64,000 nucleotides of DNA, taken from contig DXFL01000020.1 in NCBI GenBank assembly GCA_019114445.1, positions 1-64,000 on the forward strand, given 5' to 3'. This stretch comes from Candidatus Barnesiella excrementigallinarum. GTDB taxonomy: Bacteria > Bacteroidota > Bacteroidia > Bacteroidales > Barnesiellaceae. The notes under the pieces are model-generated. The model had not been told where the DNA came from. It saw nothing but the letters and a program-made list of their open reading frames with translations, and did no database searches. The stretch's first letter is position 1; every line of letters starts with the position of its first letter. A program made the translations under genes and the position numbers. Of the stretch, positions 35,412 through 46,000 are shown one piece after another.

Positions 35412-35485
35412 CTCTTCAGGTTGGACTTGAACCAACGACCCTCTGATTAACAGTCAGATGCTCTAACCGACTGAGCTACTGAAGA
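35412..35485 (-). tRNA. tRNA-Asn (anticodon GTT), copy 1
   Basis: A 74-nt tRNA on the minus strand: acceptor arms TCTTCAG and CTGAAGA with discriminator G, D-arm AGCTCAGTCGGTTAGAGC, anticodon stem TCTGA/TCAGA enclosing CTGTTAA (anticodon GTT at 35449-35451), and T-arm GTTGGTTCAAGTCCAAC. No encoded CCA. Identical in sequence to copy 2, which lies 21 bases upstream. Confidence 0.97.
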
Positions 35486-35506
35486 ATAAAGGAATCAAAA
35501 ATTTGG

Positions 35507-35580
35507 CTCTTCAGGTTGGACTTGAACCAACGACCCTCTGATTAACAGTCAGATGCTCTAACCGACTGAGCTACTGAAGA
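35507..35580 (-). tRNA. tRNA-Asn (anticodon GTT), copy 2
   Basis: Same 74-nt sequence as the neighbouring copy; anticodon GTT at 35544-35546 on the minus strand. This is the promoter-proximal copy of a tandem tRNA operon. Confidence 0.97.
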
Positions 35581-35606
35581 AGATAGCATTCGTTAAAAAT
35601 GCGTTG

Positions 35607-35637
35607 CAAAAGTAATGGGTTATTTCCAATTATGCAA
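35607..35637 (-). promoter_or_regulatory. Promoter of the tRNA-Asn operon
   Basis: Minus-strand TActTTTG at 35607-35614 with TTG at 35635-35637, spacer 20. A plus-strand TAtaTTTG at 35638-35645, facing the PfkB kinase gene, abuts it, so the two divergent promoters are back to back. Confidence 0.6.
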
Positions 35638-35662
35638 TATATTTGCAAAAAAAATTTCCGTA

Positions 35663-36655
35663 ATGAGGATAGTTGGATTGGGAAATGCCCTTACAGATGT
35701 GCTTGCTCGGCTGAGTTCCGATGCGTGTTTTCAAGAAATAGGCCTTCTGAAAGGCGGTATGCAATTGATAGATGAAGAGCGACTTTTGAAAATCATGTCG
35801 ATTTTCGAAGGATTAGATACCACGCTGGCATCGGGTGGATCGGCAGCTAATGCTGTTTCGGGAGTAACCCGCATGGGTATAGAGGGTGGTTTTATTGGTA
35901 AAGTGGGGCGGGATGCCTATGGGCGTTTTTTCCGTGACGATATGGAACGCAATGGCGTGCACACGACGTTGATCGAGAGTGATCAGGCTTCGGGGTGTGC
36001 CATGACTATGATTACACCCGACGGAGAGCGTACTTTTGGTACCTTTTTGGGCGCTGCTGCGACGCTGAGTGCCGAAGAACTTCGTCCCGAAATGTTCGAA
36101 GGTTACGATGTATTGCATATTGAAGGATATTTGGTTCAGGACGAAGCGCTGATTTTAAGGGCGGTACAACTGGCCAAAGAATTGGGCTTGCAAGTTTCGT
36201 TCGATATGGCAAGTTACAATGTTGTCAAGGAGAATCACGATATTATCCATAATTTAGTGGAAAACTATGTAGATATACTCTTTGCTAACGAGGAGGAGGC
36301 TATGGCCTATGTAGGCGAAGAACCTCGTAAAGCTGTGGAGATATTATCGCGATATTGCAAAATTGCTGTGGTAAAATGTGGAGCACATGGCTCTTTTGTA
36401 GGAAATGAAGGCCGGGTGGTCGAAGTTCCTGCCACTCCTGAGCCGAGATTGGATTCTACGGGAGCCGGCGATTTGTATGCATCGGGATTCTTGTACGGAC
36501 TTTCGCAAAATTGTTCATTAGGAGTTTGCGGAGCCATCGGGTCGTTGTTGGCCGGTAGAGTGATAAAGGTAATAGGTACCAAGATGAGCGACGAGATATG
36601 GGCTGAAATAAAGTTAAAAGTATCTTCGATGATTGCCGAGGATATGCAGCATTGA
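35663..36655 (+). CDS. PfkB-family carbohydrate/nucleoside kinase (adenosine kinase-like)
   Basis: A ribokinase-fold kinase of 330 residues. The N-terminal signature is GGSAANAVSGVTRMGIEGGF (about 70-89) and the C-terminal signature with the catalytic Asp is DSTGAGDLYASGFLYGL. The overall pattern (MRIVGLGNALTDVL, DERTFGTFLGA-type loop) resembles the adenosine kinase-like branch common in Bacteroidota; the true substrate may be a nucleoside or a sugar. ATG 35663 is chosen over the upstream in-frame ATG 35615 because the TAtaTTTG box (35638-35645) lies between them. Confidence 0.88.
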   Translation: MRIVGLGNALTDVLARLSSDACFQEIGLLKGGMQLIDEERLLKIMSIFEGLDTTLASGGSAANAVSGVTRMGIEGGFIGKVGRDAYGRFFRDDMERNGVHTTLIESDQASGCAMTMITPDGERTFGTFLGAAATLSAEELRPEMFEGYDVLHIEGYLVQDEALILRAVQLAKELGLQVSFDMASYNVVKENHDIIHNLVENYVDILFANEEEAMAYVGEEPRKAVEILSRYCKIAVVKCGAHGSFVGNEGRVVEVPATPEPRLDSTGAGDLYASGFLYGLSQNCSLGVCGAIGSLLAGRVIKVIGTKMSDEIWAEIKLKVSSMIAEDMQH

Positions 36656-36685
36656 TTATCTTCGTAAGACTATAAAAATAGAAAA

Positions 36686-38362
36686 ATGGGAAAAAGAAAA
36701 TTAGGTTTTGTCTGCGCGGCCACATTGTTGCTTTGTAGTGGCTTTGCAGGCGAAGCAAAGGCGGAGAGATCGGATGAGCGAAATTTCGAGATTTCGCGAA
36801 ACCTCGATATATTCAACTCGCTGTTTAGGGAGCTGAATTTGTTTTATGTCGATACAATTAATGCCGAAAAGGCGATAAGCGATGGCGTAAATTCGATGTT
36901 GGGCCGACTCGATCCGTATACCGAATATATCCCAGAGAAGGAGAAAGACGACTTTTTCTTCTCCACTACCGGTGAGTATGCCGGTATCGGTTCACTCATC
37001 ATGGAACGCGACAATGCGGTCTATATTTCGGAGCCGTACGAAGGTATGCCGGCGCAGTTAGTCGGGTTACGACCGGGCGATAAGATTGTGATGATCGACA
37101 ACGACACCGTATTGGGCTGGAAAAGTGCTAAGGTGAGCGAACGGCTTAAAGGTCCGGCCAACACGAAATTGAAAGTGACCGTCGAACGTCCGGGTGTCGA
37201 GAGCCTTATCTCTTTCGATTTAACCCGTAAAAAGATACAAATGCCTGCGGTGCCCTATTACGATGTAGTGTGTGACCATGTAGGATATATCTATCTGAGC
37301 AGTTTTACCGATTCGGCTGCGGACGAGGTGAAACGGGCGTTACAGGATTTGAAGCGCAGAGGCATCACTTCGTTGGTCCTCGATTTGCGGGGGAACGGCG
37401 GAGGTATTTTGGAACAAGCCGTGCAAATTGTTAACTTGTTTGTTCCCAAAGGAGTAGAGGTGCTTTCTACACGCGGGCGCAATAAAAAGATGGATAAGAT
37501 TTACAAAACCACTCAGGAGCCGGTCGATGAAACTATGCCTTTGGCGGTGTTGATCGACGGGGGAACTGCTTCGTCGTCGGAGATCGTGGCCGGAGCCTTA
37601 CAAGATCTCGACCGGGCGGTGATTATAGGGTCGCGTTCTTATGGAAAAGGGTTGGTACAATCGACCCGTCCATTGCCTTATAACGGTATGTTGAAGGTGA
37701 CGATTGCCCGCTATTATATCCCCAGTGGTCGATTGATACAGGCTATCGACTATTCGCACCGTAATCCCGACGGGAGCGTGGCCCGTATTCCCGATAGTCT
37801 TACCAACGAGTTCAAGACGGCTCACGGACGTATCGTGCGTGATGGTGGGGGTATAAAACCCGATATAGAGCCGGAAAGAGAGCGGGGAAGCAACATCGGG
37901 TACTATTTGATGAAAGATTTTTATTTTTTCGATTATGCTACCCGTTATGCTGCGGAGCATGATACGATAGTCGGTCCCAAAGAGTTCAAACTTTCCGACG
38001 AGGAGTACGAGGCATTTAAAGAGTTTGTGAAGTCGAAAAATTTTAAATACGACAAGCAAAGCGAACGTATCCTTTCCGACTTGAAGGAGGTCGCTAAATT
38101 CGAAGGTTATTTCGATGAAAACACTCAAAAGCAATTTGAAGCTTTGGAGGCTTGTTTAAACCACGATTTAGATCGCGATTTGGACACTTTTCGCGATGAA
38201 ATCGCCCAATTGCTTTCGGTGGAGATCATAAAACGCTATTATTTCCAAAAAGGCGAAATTATCGAATCGATTAGAGATGATTCCGATTTGGAAGAGGCTT
38301 GCCGTATTTTGAACGACGAAGCCCGTTATTCTCAAATTTTGAATTTATCGCCAAAGCGTTAA
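36686..38362 (+). CDS. C-terminal processing peptidase, S41 family
   Basis: A periplasmic PDZ protease of the CtpA/Prc group, 558 residues, with signal peptide (cleavage near AKA|ER). A PDZ domain covers about 90-170 (GIGSLIMERDNAVYISEPYE, AQLVGLRPGDKI). The serine/lysine dyad is Ser296 in GGTASSSEI and Lys321 in SYGKGLVQ, 25 residues apart as in known members. A helical C-terminal extension (about 430-558) rich in Glu, Asp and Lys follows. Targets are unknown; such proteases trim C-termini or regulate cell-wall enzymes. Confidence 0.92.
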   Translation: MGKRKLGFVCAATLLLCSGFAGEAKAERSDERNFEISRNLDIFNSLFRELNLFYVDTINAEKAISDGVNSMLGRLDPYTEYIPEKEKDDFFFSTTGEYAGIGSLIMERDNAVYISEPYEGMPAQLVGLRPGDKIVMIDNDTVLGWKSAKVSERLKGPANTKLKVTVERPGVESLISFDLTRKKIQMPAVPYYDVVCDHVGYIYLSSFTDSAADEVKRALQDLKRRGITSLVLDLRGNGGGILEQAVQIVNLFVPKGVEVLSTRGRNKKMDKIYKTTQEPVDETMPLAVLIDGGTASSSEIVAGALQDLDRAVIIGSRSYGKGLVQSTRPLPYNGMLKVTIARYYIPSGRLIQAIDYSHRNPDGSVARIPDSLTNEFKTAHGRIVRDGGGIKPDIEPERERGSNIGYYLMKDFYFFDYATRYAAEHDTIVGPKEFKLSDEEYEAFKEFVKSKNFKYDKQSERILSDLKEVAKFEGYFDENTQKQFEALEACLNHDLDRDLDTFRDEIAQLLSVEIIKRYYFQKGEIIESIRDDSDLEEACRILNDEARYSQILNLSPKR

Positions 38363-38379
38363 TCGGTTTGGATTGAGGA

Positions 38380-38423
38380 ATATACAAGAAGGGCGATGAT
38401 TTCTCATCGCCCTTCTTGTATAT
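38380..38423. terminator. Bidirectional terminator between S41 protease and ychF
   Basis: A perfect 20-bp stem (38380-38399 with 38404-38423) closed by a four-base loop TTTC. Its AT-rich outer ends and GC-rich core suit both strands of this convergent pair. Confidence 0.8.
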
Positions 38424-38437
38424 ATGGGTATGTCTTG

Positions 38438-39541
38438 TTATACGTTGAACCGGAAGTGCATGATGTCTCCATCTTGTACGACGTAGTCTTTTCCTTCGAT
38501 ATTCATTTTTCCGGCCTCTTTGCAGGCAGCTTCCGAGCCGAGGGCAATATAGTCGTCGTATTTGATGACTTCGGCGCGGATAAAGCCTTTTTCGAAGTCG
38601 GTGTGGATGATGCCGGCACATTGTGGAGCCTTGCTCCCTTTCAAATAGGTCCACGCACGCACCTCTTGTGGTCCGGCAGTGAAATAGGTTTCGAGGTTCA
38701 GCAAACTGTAAGCAGCACGGATAAGGCGCGATACGCCCGACTCTTCGAGGCCTATTTCGTTGAGGAACATTTGTCGCTCCTCGTAAGTTTCGAATTCGGC
38801 GATTTCCGATTCGGTTTTGGCAGCGACGATGAGTATTTCGGCATTTTCGTCTTTGACGGCCTCGCGTACCATATCGACATATTTATTCCCGGTAACGGCG
38901 CTGTTGTCGTCGACGTTGCAGATATACATGACCGGTTTATTGGTGAGCAGGAAGAGGTCGTGTGCGATCTTTTGTTCGTCTTTGGTCTCGAAGGTAACCG
39001 TGCGGGCCGCTTTTCCCTGTTCGAGAGCCTCTTTGTAGCGGCTTAGTACCTCGTAGGCAACTTTGGCAGCTTTATCGCCCCCGGTTTGGGCTTGTTTCTG
39101 AACTTTTGAAATTCGCGATTCGATTGTCTCCAAATCTTTGAGTTGCAGCTCGAAGTCGATGATCTCTTTGTCGCGTACCGGGTTGACCGAGCCGTCGACG
39201 TGAGTAATGTTGTCGTCGTCGAAGCAACGCAATACGTGCAGTATTGCATCGGTCTCGCGGATATTGGCGAGAAACTTGTTGCCTAACCCTTCGCCTTTGC
39301 TTGCCCCTTTTACCAATCCGGCAATATCGACGATTTCGACAGTGGTGGGGACAATACGTTGGGGGTGAACCAATTCGGCCAGTTTGTTCAACCGTTCATC
39401 GGGAACGGTAATTACCCCTACATTCGGTTCGATCGTGCAGAAGGGAAAATTGGCCGATTGCGCTTTGGCATTGGATAAGCAATTGAAAAGTGTCGATTTG
39501 CCTACATTGGGCAGCCCGACTATTCCACATTGTAAACTCAT
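38438..39541 (-). CDS. ychF: Ribosome-binding ATPase YchF
   Basis: A Obg-related P-loop protein of 367 residues that prefers ATP and binds ribosomes; involved in stress and redox responses. P-loop [11 protein letters not shown] at about 8-18, switch/G3 motif [16 protein letters not shown], the coiled-coil insertion, and the C-terminal TGS-like domain with [10 protein letters not shown]...[13 protein letters not shown] are all visible. A minus-strand TAtcTTTG lies at 39580-39587 upstream. Confidence 0.96.
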   Translation of the reverse strand: MSLQCGIVGLPNVGKSTLFNCLSNAKAQSANFPFCTIEPNVGVITVPDERLNKLAELVHPQRIVPTTVEIVDIAGLVKGASKGEGLGNKFLANIRETDAILHVLRCFDDDNITHVDGSVNPVRDKEIIDFELQLKDLETIESRISKVQKQAQTGGDKAAKVAYEVLSRYKEALEQGKAARTVTFETKDEQKIAHDLFLLTNKPVMYICNVDDNSAVTGNKYVDMVREAVKDENAEILIVAAKTESEIAEFETYEERQMFLNEIGLEESGVSRLIRAAYSLLNLETYFTAGPQEVRAWTYLKGSKAPQCAGIIHTDFEKGFIRAEVIKYDDYIALGSEAACKEAGKMNIEGKDYVVQDGDIMHFRFNV

Positions 39542-39702
39542 TATATCGTATCGTTTGGTTTATAATCCGAAAAACGCTACAAAGATAGTCAATCTTTTTT
39601 TTACATGGGTTATTTTATTCATGACGATAGCCCATGAATCGAATGTAGTTTTAGGTGTAAAACAGAAATTAAGTGTTGTTTCACTTATTTTAGATATAAA
39701 AA

Positions 39703-39734
39703 TCTGTAAAATTATCTGCCTTGAATTATATTTG
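39703..39734 (+). promoter_or_regulatory. Probable promoter of the secreted GH-like gene
   Basis: TAtaTTTG at 39727-39734 matches the -7 consensus; TCTG at 39703-39706, 20 bases away, is an imperfect -33 element. Confidence 0.5.
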
Positions 39735-39762
39735 TAAAATAAACTAATAATCCGTGAATAAC

Positions 39763-41544
39763 ATGAAAAAACTTCTACTCCTTATTTTGGCTATGGGATT
39801 TTTTTATTCCCTTTCGGCGGAATCACCCAAACGGGAATTGCGCGCTACATGGCTTGCCTCAGTAAGCAATATCGATTGGCCCAAGTCGACGGAGACCGCT
39901 ACTCAGCAAAAGGCTTCACTGAAATCTATCTTGGACGGTATGCAGGCTGCACGCATGAATACTGTTTTCCTTCAAGTGCGGCCAATGTGCGACGCTTTAT
40001 ACGAATCGGCTTACGAGCCGTGGTCGCAGTTCCTTACCGGAACACGGGGCAAAGATCCGGGATATGACCCGTTGGCATTTGCTATCGAGGAGGCTCACAA
40101 GCGGGGTATGGAGTTGCACGCTTGGATCAATCCCTATCGGTATGAGAGTAGTAAAAATATGCATGGGGCCAACGACCCTATTCGCAAGAATCACCCGGAG
40201 TGGTTGCTCGAATATTCGAAGAGCTTTATCCTTGATCCGGGCAATCCCGAAGTTTCGGAGTATTTGGTCAATATCATCAAGGATATCATTACCCACTATA
40301 ATGTCGACGGGATTGTCTTTGATGACTATTTTTATCCCTACGAGGGGACTACCAACGAAGATGCCTATTCGCAGAATCTCTATAAGCCTGCCGGAAAGAA
40401 TGTGAACGATTGGCGCCGTGAAAGTGTAAATACCTTGATTTCCAATATTTACAACATGATTCAGGAGACGAAATCTACCGTGAAATTCGGTATCAGTCCC
40501 TTTGGTATTTGGGGAGGACCGCAGAGTGTAGCTACGGCCTATGGCATTGATTACCTGAATACGAGTGGCGGGACAAGTGCCTATTCGCAAATCTATTGCG
40601 ACGGTGTAGCATGGCTGAAAGCAAAGAGTATAGACTATATTTCGCCACAGTGTTATTGGCCCAGTTCCACCACTAAGGCGTGGGGATATAAAACGCTGGT
40701 TCCGTGGTGGGCCGATGTGGCTAAGGTGATGGGGCGCCACTTTTATTCGAGTATGCGTATATCCACCATGCCGCAAAGTAGTCCGCAACGTATGAGGAGT
40801 ATTTTGAAACAGTATAATATCACCGAAAGCGAATACAACAGTCTTTCGATGGTCGAGCGTTCGATTGCCGCCACGGCGGCACAGGGCACAGAGGAGTGTG
40901 GTTTCGAGGTAGATATGAACCGTTCTACCGATCAACTGGGAGCTCCGGGCCATGTGTTTTTTAATACGACACAGTTTTTCAGTTACGGTCTCGACGGTTA
41001 TTTGGCCGAAAACAAATTCACACAGCCAGCTCTAACTCCGTTGATGACTTGGAAAACCCCTCAAACCTTACCGGAGATTACCGATATAGAACTTGCGAAT
41101 AACACTTTGACTTGGGAGGCTTTGGGTGCAGAAGAAACGATACGTTATGCGGTTTATTTTGTTCCCAATCGTGTTGTCAACAATTCGGCTACGTATGAAA
41201 AATCGACCTACCTGAAACTGATTACATGGGAGAAGAGCGCCGATGTATCGTCGTGTACCCAGTCGGGGTATACGTTTGTCGTAACGGCTATCGATGCTGC
41301 GGGTAACGAGTCGCAACCGTATATCGATACCCCGTCGGGTGTTCAATGCGGAATTGCCGAAGAGATGGCTGTTTACGGTGGTCAAGGGGTGGTGTATGTT
41401 TCGGTTCCCCAAAATACCGATATTCATGTATATTCGGTTGTAGGGCAACTGCTGCATAACCTTAGGGTATCGGCTGGTTCGACCGAAATCGCACTTCCGG
41501 CAGGTTTGTATATTGTGAACGGGAAGAAAGTCGTTGTTCAGTGA
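39763..41544 (+). CDS. Secreted GHL10-type (DUF187) glycosyl hydrolase-like protein with sorting-like tail
   Basis: A 593-residue exported protein of the glycosyl-hydrolase-like 10 family (YngK-like). The catalytic-type TIM barrel starts RELRATWLASVSNIDWPKS, with ARMNTVFLQVRPMCDALY, HAWINPYR and GIVFDDYFYP motifs (about 25-400). A fibronectin-like segment follows (about 430-525), and the last 60 residues (IHVYSVVGQLLHNLRV...GLYIVNGKKVVVQ) resemble a type IX sorting domain. The frame opens at GTG 39754 but the ATG at 39763 begins the signal peptide. Relatives act on peptidoglycan-type or other glycans; the substrate here is unknown. Confidence 0.86.
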   Translation: MKKLLLLILAMGFFYSLSAESPKRELRATWLASVSNIDWPKSTETATQQKASLKSILDGMQAARMNTVFLQVRPMCDALYESAYEPWSQFLTGTRGKDPGYDPLAFAIEEAHKRGMELHAWINPYRYESSKNMHGANDPIRKNHPEWLLEYSKSFILDPGNPEVSEYLVNIIKDIITHYNVDGIVFDDYFYPYEGTTNEDAYSQNLYKPAGKNVNDWRRESVNTLISNIYNMIQETKSTVKFGISPFGIWGGPQSVATAYGIDYLNTSGGTSAYSQIYCDGVAWLKAKSIDYISPQCYWPSSTTKAWGYKTLVPWWADVAKVMGRHFYSSMRISTMPQSSPQRMRSILKQYNITESEYNSLSMVERSIAATAAQGTEECGFEVDMNRSTDQLGAPGHVFFNTTQFFSYGLDGYLAENKFTQPALTPLMTWKTPQTLPEITDIELANNTLTWEALGAEETIRYAVYFVPNRVVNNSATYEKSTYLKLITWEKSADVSSCTQSGYTFVVTAIDAAGNESQPYIDTPSGVQCGIAEEMAVYGGQGVVYVSVPQNTDIHVYSVVGQLLHNLRVSAGSTEIALPAGLYIVNGKKVVVQ

Positions 41545-41658
41545 CATATTAGTTTTCATTAGTAAAAGGCAGGGATTTTGTAAAAAGTCTCTGCCTTTTG
41601 TTTGGGTGTGTCCAAATGGTGTGAACCCAATGAGGTCGAGCGGCGTTTTAATCGCAAA

Positions 41659-43080
41659 ATGGAATCGATGAATAAAGCGTATGAAATAGCCGATCGGCTG
41701 ATGGAGTGGGTCTCGGATTTGTTACGGCAAGTTTTGGGAATCACTTCTCCGGTATGGAATCAAATTGTGTATGGTTTTTTGGTTTTTGTAATCGCCATTG
41801 TGGTAGGCCGGGTATTACGGGCGATTGTGATTTATGTCATTCAGCGGATTGCCCGGCATCGAGGCGGTAATTTATTGAAGGGGTTGGTCGAGGCCCACAT
41901 CTTTACCCGCATGACGCATATTATTCCACCGTTGGTGATATTGGCGTTGTTGCCATTTGCTTTCCACGGGACTTCTGGGCTCCTGCGGCTTATCGAAAAA
42001 TTGTGCTGGATTTATGTATTGGGAGTATTGGTTTTCTCGATCAATACGCAGCTATCGGTCTTTTGGAAGATTTATTCGCGTCAGACAGCTTTGCGCGATC
42101 GTCCCATGAAAGGCATGATTCAAATCATTAAAGGTTTGCTTGCCGGTTTTTGGGTGATTGTGACGGTATCGATTTTGATAGAGCGTTCACCTATGGCTTT
42201 AATTACAGGTTTGGGTGCTTTTGCCGCTGTGTTGATGTTGGTATTTAAGGATAGTATTTTGGGGTTTGTGGCTGGTGTACAGTTGTCGGAAAACGACATA
42301 ATTCGCAATGGCGACTGGATTGTGGTACCGGGAGGGAGTGTCAATGGCATTGTCATTGACGTGTCGCTCGATACGGTGAAAGTACAGAATTTCGACAATA
42401 CAATCGTGACTTTGCCCCCTTATTCGCTTGTGTCAGGAGAGGTACAGAATTGGCGGGGAATGACCGATTCGGGAGGCCGGCGTATCATGCGTTCGTTTAC
42501 CATCGACCTGAGTACGGTGAAGTTTTGTACACCCGAGTTTTTGGAAAAGATGAAAGAGATAACGATTTTACGCGATTTCATCGAAAAAAAAGAGGCTCAA
42601 CAGCAAAAAGGCATAGTCGAAAATACCCAAAATGGCGAAGGGTTGGTAAATGGAACCATCGAAACGAATTTAGGTTTGTTCCGAGCCTATATGACCCTTT
42701 ATTTGCAACAGCATAAATTCGTTAGTGACCGTTTGATTTTGATGGTGCGTACACTGGATCCTACCGATAATGGCCTGCCGTTGCAACTGTATTGTTTTTC
42801 GAACAATACCGATTGGGTGTGTTACGAGTCGATACAATCGGAGATTTTTGAACATTATGCGGCTATTATGCCTCAGTTCGGGCTTTATCCGTTCCAAAAC
42901 CCGTCGTCGCGCGATTACATCAATGCGGCGTTGTTGACGGCCGGACATAAACCCGACGAATTGTGGGGAATCCCATTTGGAACCATGAAACCGAACCCTG
43001 CGACAGTGGAAGAGCCCGCTAAACCGGATCGGTCTGTAACATCTCCTCCAACACCGCAACCGCCGATTCCACCGAAATAA
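41659..43080 (+). CDS. MscS-family mechanosensitive channel
   Basis: An inner-membrane tension-gated channel protein of about 473 residues. Several N-terminal transmembrane segments precede the pore helix and beta domain (GLGAFAAVLMLVFKDSILGFVAGVQLSENDIIRNGDWI), followed by a large cytoplasmic domain. Start is uncertain: 41602, 41659 and 41668 are all possible; I took 41659. The proline-rich tail (SVTSPPTPQPPIPPK) is unusual and is encoded entirely within the region where this gene overlaps the end of mfd on the other strand (43019-43080). Confidence 0.88.
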   Translation: MESMNKAYEIADRLMEWVSDLLRQVLGITSPVWNQIVYGFLVFVIAIVVGRVLRAIVIYVIQRIARHRGGNLLKGLVEAHIFTRMTHIIPPLVILALLPFAFHGTSGLLRLIEKLCWIYVLGVLVFSINTQLSVFWKIYSRQTALRDRPMKGMIQIIKGLLAGFWVIVTVSILIERSPMALITGLGAFAAVLMLVFKDSILGFVAGVQLSENDIIRNGDWIVVPGGSVNGIVIDVSLDTVKVQNFDNTIVTLPPYSLVSGEVQNWRGMTDSGGRRIMRSFTIDLSTVKFCTPEFLEKMKEITILRDFIEKKEAQQQKGIVENTQNGEGLVNGTIETNLGLFRAYMTLYLQQHKFVSDRLILMVRTLDPTDNGLPLQLYCFSNNTDWVCYESIQSEIFEHYAAIMPQFGLYPFQNPSSRDYINAALLTAGHKPDELWGIPFGTMKPNPATVEEPAKPDRSVTSPPTPQPPIPPK

Positions 43081-46000
43081 TCTCCTTTATCGAGAGGGAG
43101 CGGCGGCCGTTTATTTCGCGCAATTTGCATTGCTTGGGATTCTTTTGCAGATAGGCCAGTATACGGCCAAAGGCGGCCGACTGGTAGTAGGCTACGTGTT
43201 CGTCCGAAACGAAATAGAGGTACATATAACTTTGTTTTAATCCCACCTTTTCTATTCCCAGTTGGCGAGCCAAACGCCTCAGGCGCACTACCCGTATCAA
43301 TTCCATCGCTTCGTGAGGTATGCGGCCGAAGCGGTCTTCGAGCCGTTCGCAGAATTGCCGTATATCGGCCTCCCGTTCCATATTATCGAGCTCTTGGTAG
43401 AGTGAAATGCGTTCCGATTCCTGCGGTACATAGTCGGCCGGGAACAGAATTTCTAAATCGGATTCTATGGTACACTCCGAAACGAACTCTTCGGGTTTTG
43501 AATCGGAGTCGGCACCGTAATAGAGGTCGCTGAATTCGTCGTTTTTCAACTCTTCGACAGCCTCTTTCAAGATTTTCTGGTAGGTTTCGTAACCCAAATC
43601 GGCGATGAATCCGCTTTGTTCGGCACCCAATAGATTCCCCGCTCCACGAATGTCGAGGTCTTGCATGGCAATGTGTATGCCGCTTCCCAGTTCCGAGAAA
43701 CTCTCGATGGCCTGCAACCTGCGACGGGCGTCGACCGAGAAGGTATGGCGGGGCGGAGTGAGCAGGTAGCAGAAGGCTTTGCGGTTGCTTCGCCCTACAC
43801 GTCCCCGCAGTTGGTGCAATTCGCTCAACCCGAAGTTTTGGGCATCGTTAATGATGATGGTATTGGTATTGGGCATATCTATCCCCGATTCGATAATCGT
43901 AGTAGCCAGCAATACATCGTAGTCGTAGTTGACGAAATCGATAATGGCTTGTTCCAGTTTTTCGGGGGGCATTTGTCCGTGCCCGATAACGACCCGGGCA
44001 TCGGGGACCAACCGGTGTATGGTGTTTTCTAACTCATACAGTTGCGGTATGCGGTTGTTGACAAAGAAAATTTGTCCGCCACGGCTCATTTCGAAGTTGA
44101 TCGCCTCCTTGATAATGTCGTCGTTGAAGGCGTGAACTTCGGTTTGAATGGGGTAACGGTTGGCCGGCGGGGTAGAGATGACCGACAGGTCGCGTGCCCC
44201 CATCAAAGAGAATTGTAAAGTGCGGGGTATGGGTGTGGCCGACATGGTGAGGGTATCGACATTGACCTTCATTTGTTTGAGCTTCTCTTTGACAGCGACA
44301 CCGAATTTTTGTTCCTCGTCGATAATCAACAACCCCAAGTCGTTGAATTTTACATCTTTCCCGATGAGTTTATGGGTGCCTATAATGATGTCGATTTTGC
44401 GATCGGCAAGATCTTTGAGAATGGTTTTTACCTCCGAAGCCTTGCGGGCCCGGCTGAGGTACTCGATACGAACGGGGAACTCTTTCAATCGCTCTTTAAA
44501 GGTTTGGAAATGCTGGAATGCCAATACGGTAGTGGGAACCAGTACCGCCACTTGCTTGTTGTCGCAGGTCGCTTTGAATGCCGCCCGTATGGCAATTTCG
44601 GTTTTCCCGAATCCTACGTCGCCGCAGATAAGCCGGTCCATAGGCCGTTCGCGTTCCATATCGGCTTTAACTTCGGCTGTCGATTTAATTTGGTCGGGGG
44701 TATCTTCGTAGATGAACGAGGCTTCGAGTTCTTGTTGCAGGAACGAGTCGGGTGAGAAGGCAAACCCTTTTTCCTGTTTGCGGGCCGCATAAAGTTTGAT
44801 AAGGTCGCGGGCAATCTCTTTCATCTTGCCTTTGGTCTTTTCTTTCATGCGTTCCCATGCTCCGCTTCCCAGTTTGTTGATACGGGGAGCCTCGCCCTCT
44901 TTGGCCCGATATTTGGCCAATTTGTGCAGGGCGTGAATGCTTACGAAGATAATATCGTCGTTTTGGTACGTCAGTTTAATGACTTCCTGCATTTTCCCGT
45001 TGATTTCGGTACGGATTAATCCTCCGAAGCGACCGATACCGTGGTCCACATGGACAATGTAGTCGCCCACCTCTATTTGGTTGAGTTCTTTGAGCGAAAG
45101 AGCCAATTTCCCCGATCGGGCGTGTTCGCTTTTGAGGGTATATTTGTGGAAGCGGTCGAAAATCTGATGGTCGGTAAAGCAACATATTTTCAGATCGTTA
45201 TCGACAAATCCCTCGTGAAGGGTTTTCAATACGGGGGTGAAGGTAATCGATTCGCCTCGTTCTTCGAAGATGGCTTGCAGCCGTTCTATCTGTTTTTCGC
45301 TGTCGCTGAGGATATAGATGCAATAGCCTTTCTCGATGAATTGCGAAAACGATTGGCTCACCAAATCGAAATTCTTGTGGTATACTCCTTGCGGGGTGCA
45401 GTTGAACCGGATTACAGCCGGTGCGGAAGCCTCGCTTGCACTGCCGTAGTCGATACGTCGGAAGTCGAAAATCTTTTTTTTGAACGCTTCGGCGTCGACA
45501 ACTTTTTGCATGGCATATCGGTCGCCCTCCTCGGCAATAAGTGTTTGTTCCGAGAGCGATTCGGTGGCGATGGCCGAAATTCGGTCGATGGCCCACGACA
45601 AGTTATGGCAAATTAAAACCGTATTTTTTTCGATGAAATCGAGGATAGAGATACCCGAACCCTCGTGGTTGCATACGTTGGAAATGATATAGGCTTCGTC
45701 GAGTTTTTCGGTCGATAATTGGGTTTCGACTTCGAATGTACGAATGCTTTCTACCTCTTTCCCGAAGAAGTCGATACGGTAAGGCAGTTCGTTGGTATAA
45801 GAGAATACATCGAGTATACTGCCTCTTACGGCAAACTGCCCCGGTTCATATACGTAATCCACCTCTTCAAAACCCTGTTCCCGCAACTGGTCGGCAAGCG
45901 CAACCATGTCGTACCTCTTTTTCTTGTCGATGTGCAAGGTTTGTTCCGAGAGCGTATTGGCGGGAACTACCTTTTCGGCGATAGCTTCGGGGTAGGTGAC

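Noticed and set aside
35412..35580. tRNA-Asn tandem repeat as an integration site for a mobile element
   Set aside because: No integrase, attachment-site duplication or foreign-looking DNA is adjacent; the pair looks like an ordinary tRNA duplication.
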